Source: an uncultured Oscillospiraceae bacterium
GTDB lineage: Bacteria > Bacillota > Clostridia > Oscillospirales > Ruminococcaceae
Length of the DNA: 42,481 bases
Assembly: GCA_934486875.1 (NCBI GenBank)
Contig: CAKSPU010000022.1
Coordinates: 1 to 42,481 of the forward strand
Direction of reading: 5' to 3'
Both the position numbers and the translations under genes were made by a program. Below, in pieces: positions 1 to 8,913 of this stretch. The notes beneath the pieces are model-generated. The model made no database searches, was not told the DNA's origin, and saw nothing but the letters and a program-made list of their open reading frames with translations. How positions within the stretch are numbered: position 1 is the first letter of the stretch; each line of letters opens with the position of its first letter.

Positions 1-132
1 AACGGTCAGTGGATAAAATCTATCAAATTCAAGCTCCCGATTATCGAGGAGAATATGGATATTTGTTTGGACAACGATGAGCACGTTGAGTGTGTGGTGC
101 TTATGGCCAAAACAGGACAATCAAATGAATGA
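1..132 (+). CDS. C-terminal end of an unidentified protein (5' end outside window)
   Basis: Frame 1 is open from the first base to a TGA at 130-132, giving the last 43 residues of a protein whose start lies to the left. The tail contains the motif HVECVVLM about 14 residues from the end. Similar H-V-E-[CT]-V-V-L-[LM] endings close RlmD/RumA-type RNA uracil-5-methyltransferases in many Firmicutes, so a methyltransferase tail is one possibility. The residues before the motif do not clearly match that family, and I would not name the gene from this fragment. The stop overlaps the ATG of the next gene (125-127), which suggests translational coupling and one transcript. Confidence 0.5.
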   Translation, partial: NGQWIKSIKFKLPIIEENMDICLDNDEHVECVVLMAKTGQSNE

Positions 133-593
133 AAAAGAAATAAAAGAGAAGCTAAAAGCTTATGCCGAAATATTAGATTCGCTATATAAAAGCGGAATTG
201 TCAGGACATACAACAGTCCCGTAGGAGACTACGCCGAATGGCTCGTAAGTAATAAACTGGGGCTTGAGTTTCAAAACAACAGCGCAGCAGGCTTTGATGC
301 ATCAGACGTAAACACAGGATTACGTTACCAAATAAAATGTCGCTGGGTAAATCCGAAAAACAAAAAGAAACAGTTAAGTGTTATTCGTGATTATGAGAAG
401 TGTCCTTTTGATTATTTGGTTGCTGTAATATTCAGCTTTGATTTTGAAATAGAGGAAGCCTATCTTGTACCGTAATGAGATCATAAAAAAATACTTCTCA
501 TATAATAAATATCTAAACGGCATAATGATTACATTAACAAACAAACTTATATCTGACCCGCAAGTAAAGGATATTAAGTCAAAGTTAATGTAA
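125..593 (+). pseudogene. Small DUF6998-like hypothetical protein, frameshifted near the C-terminus
   Basis: From the ATG at 125 the frame encodes 116 residues and stops at 473-475. I chose 125 over the ATG at 77 because it overlaps the upstream stop, as coupled genes do, and because the family-like sequence begins there. The middle carries a block of the type YAEWLV...GFDASD...YQIKCR...QLSVIRD followed by FDYLVAVIF. I recall this from a family of small, possibly nuclease-fold proteins called DUF6998; its function is unknown. Reading on from 471 in the next frame gives about 40 further residues (beginning RNEIIKKYF) that look like the natural end of the protein, up to TAA at 591-593. The gene therefore looks broken by a one-base shift at about 470. 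A sequencing error or recoding would look the same. Confidence 0.55.
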
Positions 594-623
594 AAACGTG
601 CTTGATAAAGGAACACCAAAGCT

Positions 624-1961
624 ATGTCCAAAGACCTGACACAAGGAAATGTAACAAAAACGATGCTGCTGTTTGCGCTGCCTATGATAATGGGCAATCT
701 GCTGCAGCAGTTTTACAATATCGCCGATTCGTTCATAGTCGGCAGAGCATTAGGCTCGGGAGCACTTGCGGCGGCAGGTTCGGCATACTCTCTTATGACC
801 TTTCTCACTTCGGTCATAACGGGGCTTTGTATGGGCAGCGGAACGGTTTTTTCCGTTTGGTTCGGGCGAAAGGATATGAAAGAGCTAAGAAACAGCATTG
901 CCGTATCTTTCGTATTTATAGGCGCTGTCACCGTGATAATGAACCTGCTCGTATTCCTGCTCACCGACCCGATACTGCATATTCTGAACGTCCCCGATGA
1001 CATATACGGGCTTATGCGGGAATACGTTCGGATAATTTTCGGGGGACTTTTTTTCACATTCCTCTATAACTATTTCGCCTTTCTCCTCAGAGCAACGGGA
1101 AATTCCGCCGTGCCCCTTTATTTCCTCGGCATAGCGGCGGTGATGAACATTATCCTCGATATACTTTTCGTTGTGACATTCAGCCTCGGCATCGGCGGGG
1201 CAGCCCTTGCAACGGTAATTGCCCAGGGCTTTTCGGGAATAGGTCTCGGGGCATATGTTTGGCTGAAAGAACCATCTCTTAAGCCCCAAAAGGACGAGCT
1301 GCGCATTTCCCGAAAAAGCATTCTCGGAGTAATGCGCCACTCGTCCGCAGCCTGTGTCCAGCAGTCTGTTATGAACTTCGGCATACTTATGATACAGGGG
1401 CTTGTCAACAGCTTCGGCACCGCTGTTATAGCGGCATTTGCGGCAGCTGTAAAGATAGATTCCTTTGCATATATGCCCGCTCAGGAATTTGGAAATGCCT
1501 TTTCACTGTTCATCTCACAAAACCACGGCTGCGGCAAGACCGAAAGAGTGAAGGAGGGCATAAAAAAAGCTGTCATCGTCTCGGGCACATTCTGTCTTTT
1601 GGTGTCGGCGGTGATATTCGCCCTTGCACCACTTATGATGCAGATATTCATATCGGCTGATGAGACCGAAATAATCCGCATAGGCACGGTATATCTCCGC
1701 ACGGAGGGCAGCTTTTACATCGGCATAGGCGTGCTTTTCCTGCTCTACGGCTTTTACCGTGGGGTCGAAAAGCCCGAAATGTCGCTGGTGCTCACGGTCA
1801 TATCTCTGGGCACAAGAGTGCTCCTTGCATATGTGACTGCCCCCCTGCCGCAGATAGGCGTTATGGGGATATGGCTCGCCATTCCCATTGGCTGGCTCCT
1901 TGCGGACATCACGGGAATAGTTTATTTAAGGCGTTCTTTTTTCAAAAGCAAGCTCGGATAA
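624..1961 (+). CDS. MATE-family multidrug/cation antiporter
   Basis: This 445-residue polytopic membrane protein has the usual MATE length and layout of about 12 membrane helices. It opens with the typical stretch LTQGNVTKTMLLFALPMIMG, followed by QQFYNIADSFIVGR and later GSGTVFSVWFGRKD, all characteristic of the bacterial MATE (NorM/DinF-like) group. Such proteins use a Na+ or H+ gradient to expel organic cations, drugs or metabolites. The substrate cannot be read from sequence. An AAAGGA at 607-612 serves as ribosome binding site. No clear promoter is visible in the short gap after the frameshifted gene. The last 36 bases overlap the convergent hydrolase gene on the other strand, and no terminator hairpin separates the two. 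Confidence 0.93.
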   Translation: MSKDLTQGNVTKTMLLFALPMIMGNLLQQFYNIADSFIVGRALGSGALAAAGSAYSLMTFLTSVITGLCMGSGTVFSVWFGRKDMKELRNSIAVSFVFIGAVTVIMNLLVFLLTDPILHILNVPDDIYGLMREYVRIIFGGLFFTFLYNYFAFLLRATGNSAVPLYFLGIAAVMNIILDILFVVTFSLGIGGAALATVIAQGFSGIGLGAYVWLKEPSLKPQKDELRISRKSILGVMRHSSAACVQQSVMNFGILMIQGLVNSFGTAVIAAFAAAVKIDSFAYMPAQEFGNAFSLFISQNHGCGKTERVKEGIKKAVIVSGTFCLLVSAVIFALAPLMMQIFISADETEIIRIGTVYLRTEGSFYIGIGVLFLLYGFYRGVEKPEMSLVLTVISLGTRVLLAYVTAPLPQIGVMGIWLAIPIGWLLADITGIVYLRRSFFKSKLG

Positions 1962-2711
1962 AAACTCCGCCGTTCTTTCGCACATCAGCTTTCTGGCGGC
2001 AGGCGCAAAGCCGTGACCCTCGCCGTGATATACAAACAGACTGCTTTGGGGAACAGCTCTATGCAGTCTTTCGGCATAGGACAGATCGACCACCCCGTCA
2101 CTGTCGCCGTGATGAATGAGCACGGGACCGTGATATCCTCCCGCAGCTTCAAAAACATCATATCGTGGCAGCCCCTCAAGAAATTTCTCCGACAGCTTCA
2201 TTCCCATAAAATTCATCGGTTCCGACATCTCTTCCGGAGTGACTCGTCCCCAGTTGTCGGGTATGCAGAATGCGGGGTACAAAAGCACCTCCCCCGCAAT
2301 GCTGTCGGGAAGCTGCGGAGCGGTCAGGGCTGAGACAAAGCCCCCCTGACTTTCGCCGTAGAGATATATCCTGTCGGTGTCGATAAAGCTCATTTCCGAT
2401 ATCGTTTTTATGACCGCTTTAAGGTCGGATATTTCCGTTTCGATGCTCATATCAAGAGAGCTGCCGCTGCTTTCGGAGATTGCAGAACCGCCGCAGAAAT
2501 CATAGCAGTATGACGCAAAGCCGTTCTCAGCAAGGCACTGCGCCATATCAAGAAGCTCACGGTGAGATGAATTGTAGCCGTGGCTCAGTATCACTGCGGG
2601 CAGCTTTCCCTCATATTCTGCGGGAGCGTAAAGAAGTCCGAATATCCTGTCTGCACCCCGACCGTGCCTTTCCCTGTTAAAGCAGGGATTTTCTTTTATT
2701 GTTATATCCAT
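1926..2711 (-). CDS. Alpha/beta-hydrolase (serine esterase/peptidase-like)
   Basis: The 261-residue product has an alpha/beta-hydrolase core and no signal peptide, so it should be cytoplasmic. The oxyanion-side motif ILSHGYN is at residues 41-47. The nucleophile elbow GESQGG places Ser121 at the centre. The acid is probably Asp205 in HHGDSDGVV, and the catalytic histidine is His233 in GEGHGF. This order and spacing fit the S9-type/BAAT-like or cinnamoyl-esterase-like hydrolases of gut bacteria. The substrate is unknown, and acyl or feruloyl ester cleavage is only a possibility. An AAGGAG sits just upstream of the ATG on the minus strand. The gene is convergent with the MATE gene and is probably transcribed alone. 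Confidence 0.88.
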   Translation of the reverse strand: MDITIKENPCFNRERHGRGADRIFGLLYAPAEYEGKLPAVILSHGYNSSHRELLDMAQCLAENGFASYCYDFCGGSAISESSGSSLDMSIETEISDLKAVIKTISEMSFIDTDRIYLYGESQGGFVSALTAPQLPDSIAGEVLLYPAFCIPDNWGRVTPEEMSEPMNFMGMKLSEKFLEGLPRYDVFEAAGGYHGPVLIHHGDSDGVVDLSYAERLHRAVPQSSLFVYHGEGHGFAPAARKLMCERTAEFLSELAFEKRTP

Positions 2712-2743
2712 AGCGCTGCCACTCCTTAAAAATATGTTCTATA

Positions 2744-2772
2744 ATACTACTCTTTAACCAACCTATAGACAA
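2744..2772 (-). promoter_or_regulatory. Candidate promoter of the hydrolase gene
   Basis: Read on the minus strand, TTGTCT (2772-2767) is followed after 17 bases by TAGTAT (2749-2744), about 33 bases before the hydrolase ATG. An overlapping TATTAT (2746-2741) is an alternative -10. The match is moderate. Confidence 0.4.
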
Positions 2773-2806
2773 ATTCGACAGCTATAACGCAGCCACTCGT
2801 CGTCAG

Positions 2807-2889
2807 GTTGCTTTATAAAGCAACACTTCCTTGCCGGGCGACAAGCCCGCCTGCGGTCGCTTTCCCAGATTGGCAGCGTTCTATCTGCC
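2807..2889. repeat. Intergenic block of three inverted repeats
   Basis: The 385-base gap between the hydrolase and the glycan operon contains no plausible gene. It does hold a perfect 18-base palindrome at 2807-2824 (GTTGCTTTATAAAGCAAC). This is followed by a 5-bp hairpin, CGGGC-5-GCCCG, at 2835-2849, and a hairpin GGCAG-8-CTGCC at 2872-2889. The block is more G+C-rich than the sequence around it. It may be a dispersed intergenic repeat, a small RNA or an attachment-like site. No function can be assigned from this window. Confidence 0.45.
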
Positions 2890-3005
2890 GCCTGATTAAA
2901 GATTAGTATAAAACAATTATACCTCTTTTTTGGACAGACTGCAATATTATTTTTTTTAACCTCCGGACAAAATAGTAAACATAAATAATCTTGCCTGCAA
3001 AACAG

Positions 3006-3034
3006 TTGACATTATCGGCGCTATATGCTATAAT
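3006..3034 (+). promoter_or_regulatory. Perfect-consensus SigA promoter of the glycan operon
   Basis: TTGACA at 3006-3011 and TATAAT at 3029-3034 are separated by exactly 17 bases, so both hexamers match the housekeeping consensus. The predicted start is near 3041, giving a leader of about 55 bases. AGGAGA at 3081-3086 lies 10 bases before the ATG at 3097. No operator-like inverted repeat overlaps it. Strong, largely constitutive transcription of the 19-kb operon is the simplest reading. Confidence 0.85.
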
Positions 3035-3096
3035 ATAATGTGTTTTTATATTCTTGCACTATGTTTTTCTGTTAATATGTAGGAGATATTTTATTA

Positions 3097-4023
3097 ATGA
3101 TAGCTATTCTTATGGCTGTATATAACGGTGAAAAATATCTGTCCGAACAGATAGATTCAATTCTGGCTCAGTCGGAGCAGGACTGGCAGCTTTTTATAAA
3201 TGATGACTGTTCCTCTGACAGATCCTATGACATCGCCGTTAATTACGCCGAGGAACACCCCGAAAGGATAATCGTCAGCCGAAATGATTCCCCCTCAGGC
3301 TCTGCCTGCGCAAATTTTATGGGAATGCTCGGCAGGACTGACGCAGATTATGCGATGTTCTGCGATCAGGACGATGTGTGGCTCCCCGACAAGATAAAGC
3401 TCACTCTCCGAAAGATGAAGGAGCTTGAAGGGTCATACGGCAGCACGCCCCTGCTTGTTCACACGGAGCTTTCGGTAACGGACAGCAGGCTCTCCGTAAC
3501 CGCCCCCTCTTTCACCCGCTTTCAGGGATTAAAGCCCCGATATAACAGTCTTAACAGACTTTTATGTCAGAACAATGTGACAGGCTGCACGGTTATGATA
3601 AACAGGGCTCTTATGAGCCTTGTCAGGAATGCTCCTGCGGATAAGATGCTTATGCACGACTGGTGGATCGCCCTTGCGGCAGCCGCTTTCGGTCATATCG
3701 GATTTGCGGAGGAACCACTTATAAAGTACCGCCAGCACGGGAACAATCAGCTGGGTGCCGTAAATAACCGCAGTCTGAAAGGCATTGCGGGCTTTATCGC
3801 CAAAAGCGGCAGGGCGAAAGAACGCATTGATGCCACATACAGTCAGGCAAGAAGCTTTTACGGCTTCTATAAGGATATTCTTTCACCCGAAAGCAGCGCT
3901 GTCATATGCTCCTACACCGATATCCCCTCCCATTCAAAGCTGTCAAGGGCAGCGCTTCTCGTAAAAAACAGGTTTTTAAAGCAGAATTTTATGTCTGCCG
4001 CAGGGCAGCTCATTTTTTGTTAA
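3097..4023 (+). CDS. GT2 glycosyltransferase, rhamnosyltransferase-like
   Basis: This 308-residue cytoplasmic enzyme is a GT-A fold family 2 glycosyltransferase. The N-terminus MIAILMAVYNGEKYL begins the nucleotide-binding half, with acidic residues INDDCSS at 34-40. The metal-binding motif is CDQDD at 89-93, a variant typical of rhamnosyltransferases such as RgpB- or WbbL-like enzymes. The catalytic-half motif MHDWW is at 186-190. It is the first gene of the operon and sits 15 bases from rfbA, so transfer of L-rhamnose from dTDP-rhamnose to a growing glycan is the likely job. That sugar assignment is inferred from context and motif style. No membrane helix is evident. Confidence 0.85.
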   Translation: MIAILMAVYNGEKYLSEQIDSILAQSEQDWQLFINDDCSSDRSYDIAVNYAEEHPERIIVSRNDSPSGSACANFMGMLGRTDADYAMFCDQDDVWLPDKIKLTLRKMKELEGSYGSTPLLVHTELSVTDSRLSVTAPSFTRFQGLKPRYNSLNRLLCQNNVTGCTVMINRALMSLVRNAPADKMLMHDWWIALAAAAFGHIGFAEEPLIKYRQHGNNQLGAVNNRSLKGIAGFIAKSGRAKERIDATYSQARSFYGFYKDILSPESSAVICSYTDIPSHSKLSRAALLVKNRFLKQNFMSAAGQLIFC

Positions 4024-4038
4024 GAAAGGACTACAGAT

Positions 4039-4926
4039 ATGAAAGGAATAATTCTCGCAGGCGGCTCAGGCACACGCCTTTATCCCCTTACAATGATAAC
4101 CTCAAAGCAGCTTCTTCCCATATATGACAAGCCGATGATATATTACCCCCTGTCCACCCTTATGCTGGCGGGAATAAGGGATATACTTATAATATCCACA
4201 CCTCAGGATCTTCCCAACTTTGAGAAGCTCCTGGGTGACGGTTCCAACTTCGGAATCAAGCTCAGCTACAAGGTGCAGCCCTCCCCCGACGGACTTGCTC
4301 AGGCGTTTATCCTCGGTGAGGAATTTATCGGTGACGACTGCTGCGCAATGGTGCTGGGCGACAACATTTTCTACGGCAACGGCTTCGGGAAAATTCTCCG
4401 TGAGGCTGTGGAAAATGCGGAAAAGAACCGCAGAGCAAGCGTTTTCGGATACTATGTGGAAGACCCCGAGCGTTTCGGCGTTGTGGAATTTGACGACAGC
4501 GGCAAGGTCATTTCCGTTGAGGAAAAGCCCAAGGAGCCTAAGTCGAATTATGCCATAACGGGTCTTTATTTCTATGACAACAGAGTTGTGGAGATAGCAA
4601 AGCAGATGAAGCCCTCCGCAAGAGGAGAGCTTGAGATAACAGACCTGAACCGTGTATTTCTTGAAAAGGGCGACCTTGATGTGAAGCTCCTCGGCAGAGG
4701 CTTTGCCTGGCTGGACACAGGCACTATGGACAGCCTTATCGAAGCGGGTCAGTTCGTTCAGATGGTGGAAAAGCGTCAGGGCGTGAAGATATCCGCAGTG
4801 GAGGAAATTGCCTACAAGAACGGCTGGATATCCAAGGAAAAGCTTATGGAGTCCGCCGAAAGATACGGCAAGTCCACATACGGTCAGCACCTTAAAAAGG
4901 TCGCAGAGGGCAAGATAAAATACTGA
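4039..4926 (+). CDS. rfbA: Glucose-1-phosphate thymidylyltransferase
   Basis: RfbA (RmlA) joins dTTP and glucose-1-phosphate to give dTDP-glucose and pyrophosphate, the first step towards dTDP-L-rhamnose. The 295-residue length is normal for the family. The pyrophosphorylase signature [13 protein letters not shown] is at residues 6-18, followed by [18 protein letters not shown]. Further family blocks are VLGDNIFYG and the sugar-binding AITGLYFYD. The gene starts 15 bases after the GT2 gene with an AAAGGA upstream. In this operon rfbA is separated from rfbD, rfbB and rfbC by the membrane protein and the aminotransferase, so its product feeds both the rhamnose branch and the presumed amino-sugar branch. 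Confidence 0.97.
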   Translation: MKGIILAGGSGTRLYPLTMITSKQLLPIYDKPMIYYPLSTLMLAGIRDILIISTPQDLPNFEKLLGDGSNFGIKLSYKVQPSPDGLAQAFILGEEFIGDDCCAMVLGDNIFYGNGFGKILREAVENAEKNRRASVFGYYVEDPERFGVVEFDDSGKVISVEEKPKEPKSNYAITGLYFYDNRVVEIAKQMKPSARGELEITDLNRVFLEKGDLDVKLLGRGFAWLDTGTMDSLIEAGQFVQMVEKRQGVKISAVEEIAYKNGWISKEKLMESAERYGKSTYGQHLKKVAEGKIKY

Positions 4927-4948
4927 TTATAAAGGAAACTATCATCAG

Positions 4949-6841
4949 ATGAATAACAGTGAACAAAAGAAAAAGGGTCTGATATTATATCTTCTGGCAG
5001 CGTCTGTGGTGCTGTCGGTAATAATAAATGCCGCTGTATTTCTTGTGAACAAGTACACCACAGGCGACAGTCAGCTGCTGTTTACTATTGAAAATTACTC
5101 GGCAGCTATATATTCATACGATCTTTACCCCGACGGCACTTTCATAGCCACAAGCGATGACCCGCAGATCGTGTTCAGCGGTGTAAACACAGCTGTATCC
5201 TCTGCCGAAATAAAGCTGTCAGAGCCTGCGGCGCAGGATATACGGGTGCAGCTGTTTTATTCCGAGGGTACGGGCTTTACAGAGGAGAACTCCGTTGTCG
5301 GCTGTATTATGGCAGGCAGCAGTGTGCTGAACCTTAAGCTGTCGGGATTTTCCCCAAAGCAGTGCAGCGACCTGCGGTTTGATATAGACGGAAATTTCTG
5401 CCTTGAAAGCATAACTCTCAACAAGGAAGTTACTTTCAGCATAAGCAGCGTCTTTATCACCGAGCTTATTTTCCTTGTCATCATCATAGTGTATGCTGTC
5501 TGGCGGGTGCTCCCGAAAAGAGAGGATAGGCTCAGTCTCTGTGAGCTTATTTACTGGCTGGCGTGCTTCGGCTACTATTTCATATGGTCCTGCACAAAGC
5601 CCTATAACTACGCTCCCGATGAATATATGCGATACCACGTTTCCGAGTTTCTTTTCAGAAACGACCGCCTCCCCGTAGGAGCCGAAGCGTGCAATAATGT
5701 CTGGGGCTTCAGCTATGCTCAGATGCCCACTATGCTCTGCAACTATCTGGGATATATCCCTATGAAGCTCACAAGTCTTTTCACATCAGATGAATATGCG
5801 CTCATTGTTGCTGCCCGCTTCGGAAGCGTGCTTTGCGGCGCTGTCTTTCTACTGTTTATCATCAAGACTTCAAAGCTCCTTTTCCCACGCCCGTTTAATT
5901 GGATAGTGATAGTATTCGTATCAATGATGCCCCAGCTGTGCTTCCTTTGCAGCTACATCAACAACGATATCTGCGCTCTCTGCGGCGCTGCTATGATACT
6001 TTACTCCTGGGTGCGCATCATAAAAGAGGGCTGGCATTCCTCATTGTCGGCAGTTATGGCTGTGGGCATAGGCATATGCGGAATATCCTACTATAACAGC
6101 TACGGCTGGGTGCTTATGTCCGTGCTGATGCTTTTGAGCTACTTCATAATCAACAAGGACGACAGAAAGAAGCTTCTCAGGCAGGGTCTGCTTATTGCGG
6201 GGATAACCGTGGCGATAATGGCGTTCCCCTTTGTAAGAGAGTATGTGGTCTACGGAGACCTACTGGGCTTCAATGCCACATCGGTTTACGGCGAGCTTTT
6301 TGCCATTGACTCACTCAAGCCCTCGGCAAGAAGAGCTCTGACCATATATGAGCAGGGCATTCCTCTGTGGGATATGCTCTTCGGAATGGGCTGGCTGAAA
6401 AGTGTATATCAAAGCTTTATCGGCGTTTTCGGATATATGTCATACCCCGTTTCCACTGTCATCACAGGCGGATATTTCGTGCTTTTCTGCGGTATGGGCT
6501 TGACGCTTATCGTCATTGCCGTTAAGGGCATCAAAAACATAAACCGTGAGAACATAAAGAAGGAATACAGAAACATTATTTTCTATGTATGCCTCATAGG
6601 CTCGATGATGATACCCGTCATACTCAGTATAATGTACAGCTACGGAAGTGACTATCAGCCTCAGGGCAGATACAGTTACTCTGCTTTCCCGGGTCTTGCA
6701 GTATTTTTCGGAACAGCATATTCGGCGCTTTTCGGCAGGATCAAAAACAAAAAGCTTTCCGCCGCCGTAACAGCCGCAATGTGCATCGTATTTATCGGCT
6801 TTAATTTACAGTCATTCTTCGGAACCTACCTTCCGACCTAA
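4949..6841 (+). CDS. DUF2142-type polytopic membrane protein, probable GT-C glycosyltransferase
   Basis: The 630-residue product begins with a short cytoplasmic tail and a membrane helix (about 11-34). An extracytoplasmic beta-rich region follows (about 45-160), then many membrane helices to the end. The motif KPYNYAPDEYMRYH at about 217-230 sits in the first large loop. This is where DUF2142 and GT-C enzymes carry the acidic residues that bind a lipid-linked sugar, and I recall PDE-type motifs in DUF2142 proteins. The role is therefore probably glycosyl transfer from a polyprenyl-phosphate sugar outside the membrane, or a related step in glycan maturation. The extracellular region contains DDPQIVF (70-76), FYSEGTGFTEENS (103-115) and DLRFD (141-145), motifs shared with three other proteins of this operon. 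A Wzy-type polymerase is a less likely alternative. Confidence 0.75.
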   Translation: MNNSEQKKKGLILYLLAASVVLSVIINAAVFLVNKYTTGDSQLLFTIENYSAAIYSYDLYPDGTFIATSDDPQIVFSGVNTAVSSAEIKLSEPAAQDIRVQLFYSEGTGFTEENSVVGCIMAGSSVLNLKLSGFSPKQCSDLRFDIDGNFCLESITLNKEVTFSISSVFITELIFLVIIIVYAVWRVLPKREDRLSLCELIYWLACFGYYFIWSCTKPYNYAPDEYMRYHVSEFLFRNDRLPVGAEACNNVWGFSYAQMPTMLCNYLGYIPMKLTSLFTSDEYALIVAARFGSVLCGAVFLLFIIKTSKLLFPRPFNWIVIVFVSMMPQLCFLCSYINNDICALCGAAMILYSWVRIIKEGWHSSLSAVMAVGIGICGISYYNSYGWVLMSVLMLLSYFIINKDDRKKLLRQGLLIAGITVAIMAFPFVREYVVYGDLLGFNATSVYGELFAIDSLKPSARRALTIYEQGIPLWDMLFGMGWLKSVYQSFIGVFGYMSYPVSTVITGGYFVLFCGMGLTLIVIAVKGIKNINRENIKKEYRNIIFYVCLIGSMMIPVILSIMYSYGSDYQPQGRYSYSAFPGLAVFFGTAYSALFGRIKNKKLSAAVTAAMCIVFIGFNLQSFFGTYLPT

Positions 6842-6856
6842 AGGAGAATAAATATT

Positions 6857-7984
6857 ATGATACAATTCAACGTTCCGCCGTATATAGGCAAGGAAACAGA
6901 CTACATCGCCGAAGCGATCAAAAACCGCAAGATATGCGGCGACGGCGAGTTCACAAAGAAATGCAACAGGTGGATAACCGAAAAAACAGGAACAAAGGGT
7001 ACTTTGCTCACCACCTCCTGCACACACGCTCTGGAAATGGCTGCTATCCTTGCGGATATAAAGCCAGGTGATGAGGTGATAATGCCCTCATACACCTTTG
7101 TTTCCACCGCAGATGCATTTGTTCTGAGAGGAGCAAAGATAGTTTTCACAGATATCCGTCCCGACACTATGAACATTGATGAAAAGCTCATCGAAGCGGC
7201 AATAACACCCAAGACCAAGGCAATAGTCCCCGTTCATTATGCAGGCGTAGGCTGCGAAATGGACACCATAATGGACATTGCACACAGATACGGTCTTAAG
7301 GTCGTTGAGGACACCGCTCAGGGCATTATGTCCGAATACAAGGGACAGGCTCTCGGAACCTTCGGGGATTTCGGCTGCCTCAGCTTCCACGAGACAAAGA
7401 ATTACTCAATGGGCGAGGGCGGAGCTCTCCTGATAAACAGCGACGAAATGATAGAAAAAGCGGAGATCGTCCGTGAAAAGGGCACTGACCGCTCCAAATT
7501 CTACCGTGGTCAGATAGACAAATACACCTGGGTGGATTACGGCTCATCATATCTTCCCAGTGAGCTTAATGCCGCATATCTTTATGCTCAGCTGGAAAAT
7601 GCGGATCTGATAAACAACAGCCGTCTTGACTGCTGGAACAGATATTACAAAAACCTTTCCGAACTGAAAGCAGAGGGAAAGATAGATCTTCCTTTTGTTC
7701 CCGAATATTGCAAGCACAATGCCCATATGTTCTATATCAAGGCAAAGGACATCGAGGAGCGCTCACGTCTTATCGCATTTCTTAAGGAAAAGGGCGTAGG
7801 CTCCGTATTCCATTATATCCCCCTCCATTCATCTCCCGCAGGAAAGAAATTCGGAAGATTCAACGGCGAAGATGTTTACACCACCAAGGAAAGCGAGCGC
7901 CTGCTTCGCCTGCCTATGTGGTACGGACTTACACTTGAAAATGTAGATTATGTCTGCGAATGCATAAAGGAATTTTACAGGTAA
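6857..7984 (+). CDS. rffA: dTDP-4-amino-4,6-dideoxygalactose transaminase
   Basis: RffA (WecE) is a PLP enzyme that transaminates dTDP-4-keto-6-deoxyglucose, the RfbB product, with glutamate to give dTDP-Fuc4N. The 375 residues are nearly collinear with the enterobacterial enzyme as I recall it. Matching blocks are FNVPPYIG near the start, PGDEVIMPSYTFVSTADAFV, RPDTMNIDE, VPVHYAGVGCEMDTI and the PLP lysine Lys181 in SFHETKNY. GEGGALL and FHYIPLHSSPAGKKFG follow. These blocks separate it from generic DegT/StrS aminotransferases. It starts 15 bases after the membrane-protein gene. Its presence among the rhamnose genes implies that the polymer carries a 4-amino-4,6-dideoxyhexose as well as rhamnose. 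The exact stereochemistry is not provable from sequence. Confidence 0.9.
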   Translation: MIQFNVPPYIGKETDYIAEAIKNRKICGDGEFTKKCNRWITEKTGTKGTLLTTSCTHALEMAAILADIKPGDEVIMPSYTFVSTADAFVLRGAKIVFTDIRPDTMNIDEKLIEAAITPKTKAIVPVHYAGVGCEMDTIMDIAHRYGLKVVEDTAQGIMSEYKGQALGTFGDFGCLSFHETKNYSMGEGGALLINSDEMIEKAEIVREKGTDRSKFYRGQIDKYTWVDYGSSYLPSELNAAYLYAQLENADLINNSRLDCWNRYYKNLSELKAEGKIDLPFVPEYCKHNAHMFYIKAKDIEERSRLIAFLKEKGVGSVFHYIPLHSSPAGKKFGRFNGEDVYTTKESERLLRLPMWYGLTLENVDYVCECIKEFYR

Positions 7985-7996
7985 GGAGGAACCGTT

Positions 7997-8890
7997 TTGA
8001 AGATACTTATTACAGGCGGCAAGGGGCAGCTGGGCACAGAGCTTTGCAAATGCTTTGAAAGAGGTCATACCGAGCTTGGCACCCCCGAAATACTCAGACA
8101 GTCAAACGAGGTCCGTTCAATTGATGTGGACGAGCTTGACATTACCGATATCAAGGCGGTAAAGGCTCTTTTTGAAGCTGAAAAATATGACGCTGTGATA
8201 AACTGCGCCGCATACACAAATGTTGACGGCTGTGAGACCCACAGAGATGACGCTTTCAAGGTAAATGCCATAGGCCCCCGAAATCTTGCAATTGCCTGCG
8301 AGGATATAGGAGCAAAGCTTATCCACGTTTCCACCGACTATGTTTTTCCGGGCAATGGCAGCGTTCCAAAGACAGAATGTGACATTCCCGCTCCCATCAG
8401 CGCATACGGCAGCACAAAATATCTTGGCGAGCAGTATGTAAAAGACTTCTGCTCCGGATACTTTATTGTAAGAACTGCCTGGCTTTACGGATATTACGGC
8501 AAGAATTTCGTCAAGACTATAATGAATGCCGCAAGAAAATTCGGCAAGCTTACTGTTGTAAACGATCAGCGTGGAAATCCCACAAATGCCGCCGACCTTG
8601 CACATCACCTTATAAAGCTCCTTGACACCGAGGAATACGGCATTTATCACGGTACAGGCACGGGTGAATGCTCCTGGTATGATTTCGCCGCCGAGATAGT
8701 TAAGGCTGCGGGCATTGATGCCGAAGTCGTTCCCTGCACCTCCGAGGAATATGCCGAGGCTCACCCCGATGCTGCGGACAGACCCAAGTATTCCGCTCTT
8801 GACAACGGAATGTTCAGAATTACCGTTGGCGACGAGTTCAGACAGTGGCAGGACGCTTTGAAATGCTTTATGGACAATTACAAAGAATAA
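7997..8890 (+). CDS. rfbD: dTDP-4-dehydrorhamnose reductase (TTG start)
   Basis: RfbD (RmlD) reduces dTDP-4-keto-L-rhamnose with NAD(P)H, the last step to dTDP-L-rhamnose. The 297-residue protein is a short-chain reductase. The nucleotide-binding loop ITGGKGQLG is at residues 5-13, STDYVF at 112-117 and the catalytic YxxxK at Tyr137-Lys141. The start is the TTG at 7997, which gives the exact family N-terminus MKILITGG. It lies 7 bases after an AAGGAGG that begins within the stop codon of rffA. No ATG fits, so a non-canonical start is likely and may lower expression relative to its neighbours. Confidence 0.96.
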   Translation: MKILITGGKGQLGTELCKCFERGHTELGTPEILRQSNEVRSIDVDELDITDIKAVKALFEAEKYDAVINCAAYTNVDGCETHRDDAFKVNAIGPRNLAIACEDIGAKLIHVSTDYVFPGNGSVPKTECDIPAPISAYGSTKYLGEQYVKDFCSGYFIVRTAWLYGYYGKNFVKTIMNAARKFGKLTVVNDQRGNPTNAADLAHHLIKLLDTEEYGIYHGTGTGECSWYDFAAEIVKAAGIDAEVVPCTSEEYAEAHPDAADRPKYSALDNGMFRITVGDEFRQWQDALKCFMDNYKE

Positions 8891-8913
8891 ATTTCTGAAA
8901 GGAACTGAAAACT

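Noticed and set aside
77..475. ATG at 77 as start of the small DUF6998-like gene
   Set aside because: The extra 16 residues overlap the upstream coding frame extensively and have no family character. The ATG at 125 overlaps the upstream stop in the usual coupled way.
4102..4890. Minus-strand frame of 262 codons opposite rfbA
   Set aside because: Its sequence is Leu/His/Cys-rich with no recognisable domain, and it is entirely antisense to a certain gene.
4949..6841. Wzy-type O-antigen polymerase
   Set aside because: The extracytoplasmic beta domain, the PDE motif and the overall pattern fit DUF2142/GT-C better, and the operon has an ABC exporter, which does not need Wzy.
8117..8764. Minus-strand frame of 215 codons opposite rfbD
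   Set aside because: It is a shadow of rfbD; no start signal or homology is visible.
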